Of a stretch of DNA of 64,000 nucleotides, positions 33,768-42,863 are shown piece by piece. Location: assembly GCF_003095395.1 (NCBI RefSeq), contig NZ_QEIJ01000008.1:1-64000 (forward strand), given 5' to 3'. The notes below the pieces were generated by a model that saw nothing but the letters and a program-made list of their open reading frames with translations, was not told where the DNA came from and made no database searches. Each line of letters opens with the position of its first letter. Position 1 is the stretch's first letter. A program made the position numbers and the translations under genes. Origin of the DNA: Microbacterium sp. Gd 4-13. Its GTDB lineage: Bacteria > Actinomycetota > Actinomycetes > Actinomycetales > Microbacteriaceae.

Positions 33768-34313
33768 TCATCCCTCGATGCTCATCGACTCGGCGCGGTT
33801 GCTGAACGTTCCGAGATTGTTGGACACCGTGAGGGGGCCGAACTCGGTGCCGCCGTAGTTGACACCGTCGAAGAGGTATCCCTCGCAGCCGTTGTACGCC
33901 TCGAACGATTCGAACCGGTTGCTCCACGTGCCGAGGTTGGGGAAGCTGTGGATCAGGCCGGTGCAGATCGCCGGATTCGTCGTGAAATAGCTGACGCTCG
34001 CCCCCGTCCGTCCGGTGGCGTCCCACCCGGTCGCGAGCAGATACGTCGCGGCGCTCGCGGCAGCGGTCGCCGCGGAACGGCTCTGCGCCCCGGTGGGTAC
34101 GGCGACGAGCTGTGTGCCGGTGGCACGTTCGATCTGCTCGTGCGGGTCGAGGGAGGCGTCGAAGCATCCCATCGTGTCGTTGTCGACGTTGTACCAGCAC
34201 GACGGGGTCGGTTCGGCCGCCTGGGCGGTCGAGATCGGGAAGAGGCTGAGCGCTCCCACGGCGATGGCGGTGAGGGCGGTGATGCGGCGAGTGATAGTCA
34301 CGGCCGCAGTCAA
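33768..34313 (-). CDS. Secreted crystallin/I36-inhibitor-like protein
   Basis: A 181-residue secreted protein with signal peptide ITALTAIAVGALSLFPISTA-QAAE. A TTG start at 34313 is favoured by GGGAGG 10 nt upstream; a GTG at 34301 is the alternative. The mature protein has three Cys and a C-terminal module (GYLFDGVNYGGTEFG then LGTFSNRAESMSIEG) resembling a beta-gamma-crystallin motif as in peptidase inhibitor family I36. A preceding copy may be degenerate (HSFPNLGTWSNRFESFEAY). Probably an extracellular protease inhibitor or Ca-binding protein; unproven. Confidence 0.65.
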   Translation of the reverse strand: MTAAVTITRRITALTAIAVGALSLFPISTAQAAEPTPSCWYNVDNDTMGCFDASLDPHEQIERATGTQLVAVPTGAQSRSAATAAASAATYLLATGWDATGRTGASVSYFTTNPAICTGLIHSFPNLGTWSNRFESFEAYNGCEGYLFDGVNYGGTEFGPLTVSNNLGTFSNRAESMSIEG

Positions 34314-34552
34314 CCGCGACGAACCTCCCGCTCGAAAGTCATGGCGGTCGACCGTCTGCTGAAGGTTTTCTCCCGCGGATGACGTCTCGATGGACGTTCG
34401 CTGCGGAGGGTAAGGAACCGGGCTGCGCGCACATATAGAGAAGTGCGAAATCACCGGATCTTCGAGCCGCTGCGCCCGCCGAGCGTCACCCCGGTCATGG
34501 GCGCGGCGCCGCGTCCGAGATGCGTTCCGCGCCGGTCTACACTCACCTCGTG

Positions 34553-35110
34553 ATGGGGGAAACCGAGCGGCGCAGCGACCGCGAGTTGCTCGATGCCTCG
34601 TCGCGTCGCAATGAGCACGCGTTCTGGGAGTTCTACCATCGGCACGCCGAGGTGGTCTTCGCTGCCGCACTCGATGAGCTCGCAGACGAGGACGAAGCGC
34701 AGGAAGTCGCGCAGCACGTTTTCGAGACGGCGTGGCGCAAGGCATCGAAGGTGCGTATGGTCGCAGGCTCGGCGGAGGCGTGGTTGATGCTCACGTGCCG
34801 CAACCTCGTGGCGAACAAGAAACGGAGCCTGCAGCGCAGGCCATCGGTAGAGGGACTTGATGATGCAGCGGCTAGCATGCTCGAAACGCGCACGGCGCAG
34901 CGGGCTCGCGATCAGCAGCTGCTCGCCCAGGTGGAGGACGAGATCGCAGGCATGCCGGTTCTCGATCAGCACGTGTACCGGGCCGTTCTCGTCGAAGGCC
35001 GAAGCTACGAGGAGACCGCCGCGTCGCTCGAGATCTCCGTTCCCTCCGTCGGCAAGCGCCTGCATCGCGTGCGGGCGCGCATCCGCGATCGGTTCGGTGA
35101 TGAGCGATGA
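34553..35110 (+). CDS. ECF-like RNA polymerase sigma factor
   Basis: A 185-residue sigma factor (ATG 34553; ATG 34520 also possible, neither has a good ribosome site). Region 2: AFWEFYHRHAEVVFAAALDE, EDEAQEVAQHVFETAWRKAS, AWLMLTCRNLVANKKR. Region 4: MPVLDQHVYRAVLVEGRSYE, ASLEISVPSVGKRLHRVRAR. Its stop overlaps the next gene (ATGA), whose product has one TM helix and may be its regulator. The two lie just upstream of the pst-like locus, which is a candidate target. Confidence 0.85.
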   Translation: MGETERRSDRELLDASSRRNEHAFWEFYHRHAEVVFAAALDELADEDEAQEVAQHVFETAWRKASKVRMVAGSAEAWLMLTCRNLVANKKRSLQRRPSVEGLDDAAASMLETRTAQRARDQQLLAQVEDEIAGMPVLDQHVYRAVLVEGRSYEETAASLEISVPSVGKRLHRVRARIRDRFGDER

Positions 35111-35574
35111 GCGATGACCCCCGTCTCAGCCCGGAGCGTCGCGCCGCGATGCAGACCTGGCTTTCCCGCCGGATCGACGCCCGACGCCGCCGCCGTCGCG
35201 GGTTCGTGATCGCCGGCGCCGTCGGCGGAGGCGTCGCGGTGCTCGGGCTCGCCGCGTGGATCGTGGTCGCCCCGCAAGAGGTGCAGGAACGGTGGGTGGA
35301 CTGCTACGCCGCCGTCGACACGGACGCCGCGTTCGCGACGGCCGTGCGCTCGAATGCCGATGCCATCGACGACCGCACCGCCGCCGCGCTCTCCGCGTGC
35401 GGCGAGCTGTGGAAGCACGGGCTCGTCGACGGCGTCGAGCACGTGACCGCGCCCGAGTTCGTGCTGTGCCAGCGCACCGACCGTTCGCTCGCCGCGTTCC
35501 CGCTCCTCGGCGGGGTCGCGGCCGGTGAGGTGTGCACGAGCGTCGGTCTGACGCCGCCCACCCGCACCGACTGA
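35107..35574 (+). CDS. Single-pass membrane partner of ECF sigma
   Basis: A 155-residue protein with an Arg-rich cytosolic N-terminus (RRIDARRRRRR), a TM helix (about 36-58) and an external Cys-containing domain of about 95 residues (CYAAVDTDAAFATAVRSNAD, CGELWKHGL, FVLCQRTD, EVCTSVGL) with four Cys that could form two disulfides. Position suggests an anti-sigma factor, but there is no zinc-binding HxxxCxxC motif and the cytosolic part is only ~33 residues. Assignment is positional. Confidence 0.7.
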   Translation: MSDDPRLSPERRAAMQTWLSRRIDARRRRRRGFVIAGAVGGGVAVLGLAAWIVVAPQEVQERWVDCYAAVDTDAAFATAVRSNADAIDDRTAAALSACGELWKHGLVDGVEHVTAPEFVLCQRTDRSLAAFPLLGGVAAGEVCTSVGLTPPTRTD

Positions 35575-35644
35575 CGCTCACGCGAGGGCCGGCCCGGAGT
35601 CGGAACGCACGCTTCGCCGCGCCCGGAAACCGGGGTGATCGCGC

Positions 35645-35697
35645 GGGTAAGGGTTCGCAGATCGGCACATATGTGTGCTGATCGCCGATCCTTACCC
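35645..35697. repeat. Nested palindrome upstream of pstC
   Basis: Outer arms GGGTAAGG (35645-35652) / CCTTACCC (35690-35697), intermediate GATC boxes and a perfect AT-rich centre CACATATGTG (35666-35675). It lies in the 278-bp leader of the Pst-like operon and could be the ECF/anti-sigma terminator, an operator, or both. Confidence 0.5.
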
Positions 35698-35708
35698 CCG
35701 ACGCAAAC

Positions 35709-35719
35709 GTTCACCGAAC
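35709..35719 (+). promoter_or_regulatory. PHO-box-like half site
   Basis: GTTCACCGAAC matches the GTTCACC core of actinobacterial PhoP boxes. No second unit at 11-bp spacing is visible, so this is a weak candidate for phosphate control of the operon. Confidence 0.3.
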
Positions 35720-35852
35720 CGCCTCGAATTCGGCCTTGACCGTTTCCTCGGCGCGTCTTGGGCGAGCTCTCGACGGTGAGCATGCTTGTGCTGTCGCGAC
35801 GGAATCTCCGGATCGCACCCCTTCCTTCTCGAATGTGATTGGTGACTCGCCC

Positions 35853-36965
35853 GTGCCAGAAACTCCCCGCGATCCCGCCACGCCCCTCACGGGTGGGGTG
35901 ATCGCCGAGGCCGACGCGCTGCGCGATCTGGGGATCGATGCGCCGGTCGACGGTGACGACCCGCAGCCGACGCGCTCGGAGCGTCCCGGCGACACGGATC
36001 GCCCTCGGAGCCTGCCCCAGGTTCGCGGACTGACCGACAACATCTTCCGGGTCGGCGCGCACGGCGGGGGAGTCGTGGTGCTGGCGATCATGACCCTCGT
36101 CGGGGTCTTCCTCGCCGTCCGCGGCGCGGAGGCCATCGCCGCGGCCGGGCCGGCGTTCCTCACCGAGCAGGACTGGGAGCCCAACTCCGGGCGCTTCGGC
36201 ATCGCGGCCGTGCTCTTCGGCACGGTCACGATCGCGCTCATCGCGATCTCGGTCGCCGTGCCTCTCGCGCTGGCGACGGCGACCTACATCTCCGAGTACG
36301 CCCCCGAGGGCATCCGCCGCTTCCTCATCGGCATCGTCGATCTGATGGCGGCGATCCCGTCGGTCGTGTACGGGCTGTGGGGCATGTTCTGGCTGGAGGG
36401 CAGCATCCTCCCCGTCTCGCAATGGATCTCCACCCATCTCGGCTGGATCCCGATCTTCTCGGTACCGCAGTTCGACCCCGACAACCCGCTGGCTACGCCG
36501 ACGGTCTTCACCGCGTCGGCCTTCCTCGCCGGCCTCGTCGTGTCGATGATGGTCGCCCCCATCGCCGCGTCGATCATGCGGGAGGTGTTCAGCCAGGCGC
36601 CCATCAGCGAACGCGAGGGGGCGCTGGCGCTCGGGTCGAGCAAGTGGGGCATGATCCGCACGGTCGTCTACCCCTTCGGGCTCGGCGGCATCATCGGAGG
36701 CACCATGCTCGGGCTCGGCCGCGCGCTCGGTGAGACCATCGCCGTCTACCTCGTCATCAGCCCGATCTTCGTCATCAACTGGCACGTCTTGTCGACGGGT
36801 ACGAACTCCATCTCGTCGCTCATCGCCCTGCGCTACGGCGAAGCATCCCAGTTCGAACTCTCGGGGCTCATGGCCGCCGGCCTCGTGCTGTTCCTCATCA
36901 CCATGCTCGTGAACTTCGTCGCGGGCTTCATCATTCAGCGCTCCCGTTCGGGGGCCTCGAGTTGA
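35853..36965 (+). CDS. pstC: Phosphate ABC permease PstC-like
   Basis: About 370 residues; the start is uncertain (GTG 35853 taken; GTG 35835 and TTG 35736 are in frame). A polar N-terminus of ~60 residues precedes six TM helices. PstC features are IMTLVGVFLAVRGAEAIA, FGTVTIALIAISVAVPLALA, AAIPSVVYGLWGMFWL, and the ATPase-contact EAA loop (EREGALALGSSKWGMIRTVV) followed by GGTMLGLGRALGETIAV. It forms the channel with PstA. Its stop overlaps the PstA TTG start. Here PstC/A are followed by three extracellular proteins before pstB, unlike the usual pstSCAB order. Confidence 0.92.
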   Translation: MPETPRDPATPLTGGVIAEADALRDLGIDAPVDGDDPQPTRSERPGDTDRPRSLPQVRGLTDNIFRVGAHGGGVVVLAIMTLVGVFLAVRGAEAIAAAGPAFLTEQDWEPNSGRFGIAAVLFGTVTIALIAISVAVPLALATATYISEYAPEGIRRFLIGIVDLMAAIPSVVYGLWGMFWLEGSILPVSQWISTHLGWIPIFSVPQFDPDNPLATPTVFTASAFLAGLVVSMMVAPIAASIMREVFSQAPISEREGALALGSSKWGMIRTVVYPFGLGGIIGGTMLGLGRALGETIAVYLVISPIFVINWHVLSTGTNSISSLIALRYGEASQFELSGLMAAGLVLFLITMLVNFVAGFIIQRSRSGASS

Positions 36966-38326
36966 GCACCGATATGACAGACCAGATCACCGTCACCGGC
37001 GACCCGCGCGGGCGTACGCACCGACGCGCCTCGCTCGCGGGCCACATCACCCGCACGCAGGTGCCGGGCCGCGGCCGCATCCCGCACTCGGCGCGCCCAG
37101 AGGAGCGTCGCAACCTCTCGAAGGTGCGCCGCGACGACATCCTCCGGGTGGCCGGCGCCGCCGTCGCGGCGATCGGGGCAGCCACCTGGCTGTCGACGCA
37201 GATCCTGCCCTTCGAGGGCGCGCTGCCCTTCGTCCTGATCGCCTACGCGCTGTTCGTCGGCTTCTTCGTCGTGCTCATCAGTTTCGACGACGACAAGATC
37301 ACGATCCGCGACCGCGTGGTGGCGGTGCTCATCCACTCCGGTGCCGTCGTGCTCATGCTCGCCCTGGCGGTCGTGGTGGTCTTCACCCTCTTCCGGGGTT
37401 CCGACGCTTTCCTGCAGCCGAACTTCTGGGTGCAGGACCTCTCGCTCGCCGGCCCCCTCGACCCGCTGAACGTCGGCGGGATGCTGCACGCCGCCGTCGG
37501 CACGCTCATCATGATCTCGATCGCGCTCGCCATAGCGATCCCGCTCGGGCTTCTCACGGCGGTGTGCCTGGCGGAGTTCCCCTCGCCCTTCACCCGGATC
37601 GTGCGGACGGTCTGCGAGGCGATGACGGCGTTGCCCTCGATCGTCTGCGGCCTGTTCATCTACGCGACGTACATCCTGATGTTCGGCTTCGACAAGTCGG
37701 GCTTCGCCGCGTCGCTCGCGATCACGATCATGATCCTGCCGATCATCATCCGCTCCGCCGACGTCGTGCTGCGCCTCGTGCCGCAGACGTTGAAGGAGGC
37801 GTCGCTGGCGACGGGCGCCTCGCAGTGGGCGACGATCTGGCACGTCGTGCTGCCGACGTCGAAGTCGGGCCTCACGACCGCGATCGTGCTCGGCACGGCC
37901 CGCGGCATCGGCGAGACCTCGCCCGTGCTGCTCACCGCCGGGTACACGACGTTCTACAACTTCAACCCGTTCTCGGGCCCGATGGTGTCGTTGCCGTTCG
38001 CGACGTTCACCCTCGTCAAGAGCCCCGAGGCGACGCAGATCGCGCGGGGGTTCGGTGCGGCAGCCGTTCTGATGGTGCTGGTCTTCGTGCTCTTCCTGCT
38101 CGCCCGCATCATCGGCGGGCGAGGGGCGGGCGTGCTCTCGCCCCGCGGACGTGCCCGCGCGCTCGCGGCTTCGGCCCGCGACGCCCAGCGCTTCCTCTCG
38201 AAAGACGCGGCTCCTCGGTCGGTTGACGTGGTCGACCCGCCGGGTGCCGATCCCGTCCGGTCGATCCCCGGGCGTGTCGAAGGGTCCGGCGACTCCACCC
38301 GGCCGACGAACGGGGAGGAGCGATGA
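36962..38326 (+). CDS. pstA: Phosphate ABC permease PstA-like
   Basis: A 454-residue permease from TTG 36962 (TTGA overlap with pstC; GGGG site upstream). It has a long cytosolic N-terminus (~70 residues), two extra TM helices (about 68-105) and then the six-helix PstA core: MLHAAVGTLIMISIALAIAI, PSIVCGLFIYATYIL, the EAA loop TLKEASLATGASQWATIWHV, and GTARGIGETSPVLLTAGYT. A ~65-residue C-terminal tail is disordered. Longer than typical PstA (~290 residues), which may reflect contacts with the unusual partners encoded next. 4-bp overlap with the following gene. Confidence 0.9.
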   Translation: MSTDMTDQITVTGDPRGRTHRRASLAGHITRTQVPGRGRIPHSARPEERRNLSKVRRDDILRVAGAAVAAIGAATWLSTQILPFEGALPFVLIAYALFVGFFVVLISFDDDKITIRDRVVAVLIHSGAVVLMLALAVVVVFTLFRGSDAFLQPNFWVQDLSLAGPLDPLNVGGMLHAAVGTLIMISIALAIAIPLGLLTAVCLAEFPSPFTRIVRTVCEAMTALPSIVCGLFIYATYILMFGFDKSGFAASLAITIMILPIIIRSADVVLRLVPQTLKEASLATGASQWATIWHVVLPTSKSGLTTAIVLGTARGIGETSPVLLTAGYTTFYNFNPFSGPMVSLPFATFTLVKSPEATQIARGFGAAAVLMVLVFVLFLLARIIGGRGAGVLSPRGRARALAASARDAQRFLSKDAAPRSVDVVDPPGADPVRSIPGRVEGSGDSTRPTNGEER

Positions 38327-39993
38327 TCCGCCGCCTGAGCCGCGCCCGCGCGGTCGCCGCATCCCTCGGTCTCGTTCTGATCGTGCTCGGCGTCTTCGGC
38401 ACCCTCACACCGGCACAGGCGGTCGGTTCGATTCACGCGAACATCGTCGGCTCGGGCTCCACGTGGTCGGCGAATGCGCTCCAGCAGTGGATCCGCAACG
38501 TCTTCAACAACTACCAGTGGAAGATCACGTACTCCGAGTCGGGATCTACGCAGGGTCGCAACGACTTCGCCAACGGCACGGCAGACTTCGGCGTCAGCGA
38601 GATCCCCTACGGGATCGCCAACAGCAACGAGGCCGATTCCCCGCCGACGCGGGGGTTCCGGTACATGCCGATCGTCGCCGGAGGCACGGCCTTCATGTAC
38701 AACCTGCAGATCGCAGGCAAACGGGTCACCAACCTCCGGCTGTCCGGGGAGAACATCGCGAAGATCTTCACGGGCGTCATCACCACCTGGAACGACCCCG
38801 CCATCGTCGTCGACAACCCTTCGCTCTCGCTGCCCGCGACGCCGATCGTGCCCGTCGTACGATCGGACGGCTCGGGCACCAGTGCGCAGTTCAGCACGTG
38901 GATGCGCCAGGAGCAGACCGGTCTCTGGGACGCGTACTGCGGCAAGGTGGGGCGCCCGTTCGTCAACGGTCACTGCGGCATCACGAGCAACTACCCCACG
39001 GTCCCGGGCAGCGGATTCGTCTCCAAAGCGGGTGCCAACGGGGTAGCCGGATACGTCGCGCAGGCTGCCGCCGTGGGCTCGATCACCTTCGTCGAGTACT
39101 CGTACGCGCTCAACTCCAAGTTCCCCGTCGTGAAGATGTTGAACGACGCGGGGTTCTACACCGAGCCGACGGCATCGAATGTCGCGGTCGCGCTGCTGCA
39201 GGCGCGCATCAACGAGGACAGCACCTCGCAGAACTTCCTCACGCAAGACCTCACGAACGTCTACACGAACGTCGACGCGCGGAGCTATCCGCTATCGAGC
39301 TACAGCTACATCATCCTTCCCACGAAGGAGGAGTCGAACTTCACCCAGGACAAGGGACTCACTCTCGCCGACTTCGGCTCGTACTTCCTCTGCGAGGGAC
39401 AGCAGCAGGCCGAAGCGCTGGGCTACAGTCCGCTTCCTGTGAACCTCGTGCTCGGTGCGCAACAGCAGATCACACAGGTGCCCGGAGGAGACCCCGCCAA
39501 GACCAACTTCGCGATCGCGAGCTGCAACAACCCCACCCTCGACCCGAACGACCCGCGCGGCAACGCCCTGGCAACGCGCGCACCGATGCCCCAGGACTGC
39601 GATCGATTCGGGGTTGCGCAGTGCCTCACGGGCACGGGAGGCGCTCGCGAGATCTCCACCGCGGCGTCGAAGACGGGCGAGTCGGGGGCAGGCGGTGCGT
39701 CGAGCGGATCGGTGGGCGCCGGTGCGTCGGACTCGGCAGGTGCGGTGGATGCCGCGGCCATCGCCGACCCCGGGGCGACCGGCGAGGCCGTGGTCGATTC
39801 GGTCGCCGCGAGCACGGTGCTCGCGGGTACCCCCCAAGACCTCGCCGTCTCGCACCCCGGGGTGCTCCCCGCCATCGCGGTCACCGGTGCGGGTATGGGG
39901 CTGCTGCTCGCGGCCGTGCTGCCGCCCCTGCTGGGGCGGCGCTCTCGAAAGGCCCTCCTCGTCCGCCCGACCCGCGGTTCGCCCGCACGCTGA
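38323..39993 (+). CDS. PstS-like phosphate-binding surface protein
   Basis: A 556-residue exported substrate-binding protein with signal peptide (cleavage near TPAQAVG, residue 34). The PstS domain (about 38-380) keeps the phosphate-binding pattern: GSGSTWSANA (residues 43-52), SGSTQGRNDFANGTADFG (Asp88) and VVRSDGSGTSAQF (Arg180, Asp182, Ser184, Gly185, Thr186). A Gly/Ala/Ser-rich spacer (about 445-515) leads to IAVTGAGMG, a hydrophobic helix and RRSRK, a membrane/wall anchor resembling an LAxTG signal. PstS in Gram-positives is normally a lipoprotein; this one has no lipobox. Overlaps pstA by 4 bp. Confidence 0.88.
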   Translation: MIRRLSRARAVAASLGLVLIVLGVFGTLTPAQAVGSIHANIVGSGSTWSANALQQWIRNVFNNYQWKITYSESGSTQGRNDFANGTADFGVSEIPYGIANSNEADSPPTRGFRYMPIVAGGTAFMYNLQIAGKRVTNLRLSGENIAKIFTGVITTWNDPAIVVDNPSLSLPATPIVPVVRSDGSGTSAQFSTWMRQEQTGLWDAYCGKVGRPFVNGHCGITSNYPTVPGSGFVSKAGANGVAGYVAQAAAVGSITFVEYSYALNSKFPVVKMLNDAGFYTEPTASNVAVALLQARINEDSTSQNFLTQDLTNVYTNVDARSYPLSSYSYIILPTKEESNFTQDKGLTLADFGSYFLCEGQQQAEALGYSPLPVNLVLGAQQQITQVPGGDPAKTNFAIASCNNPTLDPNDPRGNALATRAPMPQDCDRFGVAQCLTGTGGAREISTAASKTGESGAGGASSGSVGAGASDSAGAVDAAAIADPGATGEAVVDSVAASTVLAGTPQDLAVSHPGVLPAIAVTGAGMGLLLAAVLPPLLGRRSRKALLVRPTRGSPAR

Positions 39994-40004
39994 AGGACTG
40001 ACCC

Positions 40005-42680
40005 GTGAACCTGCCCTTCCTGACTTCTCGCGGCCGCCGCGCCATCGGTGTGCGCCTCTTGGCCATCAGCGCCGTGCTGGCGTCGGTGTCGGCCATCGGT
40101 TTTGTCACGCTTCCGGCATCCTCCGCCGAGGCCGCCGACGACGCGAGCTCCGCGGTGACCGTCGCCTGGCGCGGGGGCAACGATCCCGAGCTGCAGAAGT
40201 TCCAGGTCGATCACGAGAAGCTCCTCACCGACGCGAGCGGCAACGACGCCGGCTCGGGGCACTGGGACGACTTCAAGGATCTGAAGATCTCGGTGTCGAA
40301 GACGCAGGGTCTCGTTGACGAGGTCATCGAGGTCACCGCGACAGGGATGGCGCCGACCTCGTCACAGACCTGGGAGGGGAGCGCGAGCAACTACCTCCAG
40401 ATGTTCCAATGCTGGGGTCCTGATCCTCTCGCTGCCAACTTCGCCGAGACGTGCCAGTTCGGGTCGTGGTCTCAGACCTCCGGCGATGCGCGGGCGGATC
40501 AGACCATCAGGAAGGCGCTCGGAACAGGGGCGAACACGCGCGGGCAGTACAGCAATCTCACGGGATTCGGGTACTCGGAGATCGAGATTCCGTTTCGCAC
40601 CGCGACCGGTGCCGCCTCTGCGGCGGAGATGGTGGATGGGTCGTGGACTTCGGGGACGGCGAAGTTCTATGCAGCAAGCAACGCGAACGAGAAGCCCTTC
40701 GTGCGCATCGCGTCGAACTCGGCGACGACGACCGGGTTCGAGGTGCAGACAGCCGTTTCGCAACCGTATCTCGGGTGCGGCAGGCCCATCGCGCAGAAGG
40801 GGGCGGGGCAACGCTGCTGGTTGGTCGTGGTTCCCCGCGGTACCCACTCGGGTGAACTCAGCCCCAGCTCGCAGGGGGATTGCGCGACCGCGGCCCGTGG
40901 GGGAAAGCCCTACGGTCAGCAGACCCTCTTCCAGATCGGGAGCCCGGTAATTCCCTCGTGCTCGTTCTGGTCGGACAGGGTCGTCGTTCCGCTCGACTTC
41001 GGCGACCTGCGTGGGGGGTGCGCGGCGGGCGGGGCGGAGCAGACCGTCGTCGGCAGCGAGTTCCTCTCCGGCGCGATGTCGTCATGGCAGCAGCGGCTGT
41101 GCCCCGCCACCGGCACCGTGTACGGCATGGTGACCAACTCGAGCGACCTCGCTCGCGCACAGCTGCTCAACGGGCAGGCCGACCTCACCGTGGTCGCCGA
41201 CGCCTTCCGGTCGAGCTCCGTCGGTGTCGAGCAGGCGGGCTTGCTCGACGATGCGCGTCTGGTTTACGCGCCCATGGCGAATACGGCACTGTCTATCTCG
41301 TACGTCGCGTCGACGGCGAGCGGGCGACAGATCCGCGACCTCAAGCTCACACCTCGGCTAATCGCGAAAATGCTCACGCAGTCGTATAAGACCGATGTGG
41401 CGAACATCGCCGGTAGCGAGGAGGCCGCACAGCCGGCGTGGTCGACCATGCCCCACGCGCTGATCGACGACCAGGAGTTTCTCGCGCTCAACCCTGAGGC
41501 GCGCTTCCAGTTGTTGTCCGGTGTCTTCCTGGCTGTGGGCCCATTCGGCGACGACGCGCTCACGCAGCTGTGGCGGTACATCCAGGCCGACGCCGACGCG
41601 GTCGCCTTCTTGCGCGGTGAACCCGACCCTTGGGGCAACACGATAAACCCCTACTACCTCCCGGCCGGGCATCCCCGTGCGATCGGGTCGGGGTTCAGCA
41701 CCGACCTCTCATCGAACCCGATCGACGGGATCGTCCGTGCAGACCAGACAGTGTCGCCGCAGGATCCGTCGAAGGCGACCGCGTGGGGAGGGCGGCGGCT
41801 GGACTCGCTGACGATGTTGCCCTATTCCGGCAGTTTCGCCGCGAACGCGGGCCGGATCTTCCGCGGAGACACCCGCTACACGAACGAATGGGATCCCAAC
41901 AAGGTGCTGACGCCGCAGGACAAGGGAGCGTTCATTCCGGCGGTTCCCCAAACCGACATCAACGGCCGGTTCACCCTTGGGCCCGCAGATGCCGCCACCG
42001 CGGCCGACTACAAGCTCGACAGCGCCCAGCTGGCCATCCCTCTCGGGACGACGACCGGAAAGGGCGATCTCGCGACGGCGCGCCAGTTCGTTCCTCTCAA
42101 CGATGCGTCGCTCGGCGCGGCCGCCGAGGCGATCAGCTCGCAAGACGGGGAGGGCGCGGAACAGCTCGATCTCGGAGCGTTGCCCGAGGGGGCTTACCCG
42201 CTCACCTTCACCCTCTACGGGGTCACCGATCTCGGAGATCGCGCACCCGAACCCGACGTTCGCGAGAGGCTGGCACAGCTGCTCGACTTCGTGACGACGG
42301 AGGGCAACGCGCGGGGCGAACAACCCGGGCTCCTCCCCGCGGGGTTCGTTCCGCTGACCGACACGCAGATCGCGCGCACCCGCACCGTGAGTGAACTCTT
42401 GCGTCTGGACCGAGGGGGGCCGCCCCCCGCCGATCCCGCCGGGGGTGTCGCTGCGGCTCCGGCTGCCGGTGCGCCCGCAGGTGCGATGGCCGTGCCGAAC
42501 CCCGGGCAGCCGGCCGGTGCGGACGCGCAGACGACCGTCTCGTCGCTCGCGGTCGAGGCGACAGCTGCGACCGCGAGCGCGCCCGGCTCGCCCGCGGCGC
42601 TCGGCGGCGCGCTCGTGGCCGGGCTCGTCGGGGTGGTCGCGTCGCCCTTCCTTCTTCGCCGAAGGGTTGCGGACCGATGA
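40005..42680 (+). CDS. Large PBP-like surface protein
   Basis: An 891-residue exported protein (GTG 40005, GAAGGA 7 nt upstream; signal peptide to about residue 44, ASSAEAAD). A central region aligns by eye with the preceding PstS-like protein: QLLNGQADLTVVADAF corresponds to its FANGTADFGVSE, and APMANTALSISYVAS...LKLTPRLIAKMLTQSY to its PIVAGGTAFMYNLQ...IAKIFTG. The oxyanion loop (SGSGT) is not recognisable, so ligand binding may be lost. The N-terminal ~250 residues form a Cys-containing extra domain. The C-terminus is Pro/Ala-rich, then a TM helix and RRR, without LPxTG. Inferred accessory subunit of the complex. Confidence 0.75.
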   Translation: MNLPFLTSRGRRAIGVRLLAISAVLASVSAIGFVTLPASSAEAADDASSAVTVAWRGGNDPELQKFQVDHEKLLTDASGNDAGSGHWDDFKDLKISVSKTQGLVDEVIEVTATGMAPTSSQTWEGSASNYLQMFQCWGPDPLAANFAETCQFGSWSQTSGDARADQTIRKALGTGANTRGQYSNLTGFGYSEIEIPFRTATGAASAAEMVDGSWTSGTAKFYAASNANEKPFVRIASNSATTTGFEVQTAVSQPYLGCGRPIAQKGAGQRCWLVVVPRGTHSGELSPSSQGDCATAARGGKPYGQQTLFQIGSPVIPSCSFWSDRVVVPLDFGDLRGGCAAGGAEQTVVGSEFLSGAMSSWQQRLCPATGTVYGMVTNSSDLARAQLLNGQADLTVVADAFRSSSVGVEQAGLLDDARLVYAPMANTALSISYVASTASGRQIRDLKLTPRLIAKMLTQSYKTDVANIAGSEEAAQPAWSTMPHALIDDQEFLALNPEARFQLLSGVFLAVGPFGDDALTQLWRYIQADADAVAFLRGEPDPWGNTINPYYLPAGHPRAIGSGFSTDLSSNPIDGIVRADQTVSPQDPSKATAWGGRRLDSLTMLPYSGSFAANAGRIFRGDTRYTNEWDPNKVLTPQDKGAFIPAVPQTDINGRFTLGPADAATAADYKLDSAQLAIPLGTTTGKGDLATARQFVPLNDASLGAAAEAISSQDGEGAEQLDLGALPEGAYPLTFTLYGVTDLGDRAPEPDVRERLAQLLDFVTTEGNARGEQPGLLPAGFVPLTDTQIARTRTVSELLRLDRGGPPPADPAGGVAAAPAAGAPAGAMAVPNPGQPAGADAQTTVSSLAVEATAATASAPGSPAALGGALVAGLVGVVASPFLLRRRVADR

Positions 42681-42775
42681 CGTCGTCGCTCAGGACCATC
42701 CGGAATGTGTGCCCGATCGTGCGCTGAACCGGACCACAGAATTCGCTCGAGCACCCTCCTCGAACGGAAATGGCC

Positions 42776-42807
42776 CCTCACCAAGAACGTGGAAGTCAGT
42801 GGTGAGG
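42776..42807 (+). terminator. Weak hairpin between PBP genes
   Basis: 8-bp stem CCTCACCA (42776-42783) / TGGTGAGG (42800-42807) in the 183-bp gap before the third PBP-like gene. It may attenuate or process the transcript here. Confidence 0.4.
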
Positions 42808-42863
42808 AGCCAGAGCCCGCATGGGCATAACAGAGGGAAACCATATCCCAAGGAGAATCTGAG

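Noticed and set aside
35107..35574. Classical zinc anti-sigma factor
   Set aside because: No HxxxCxxC motif and a very short cytosolic part; kept only as a positional partner.
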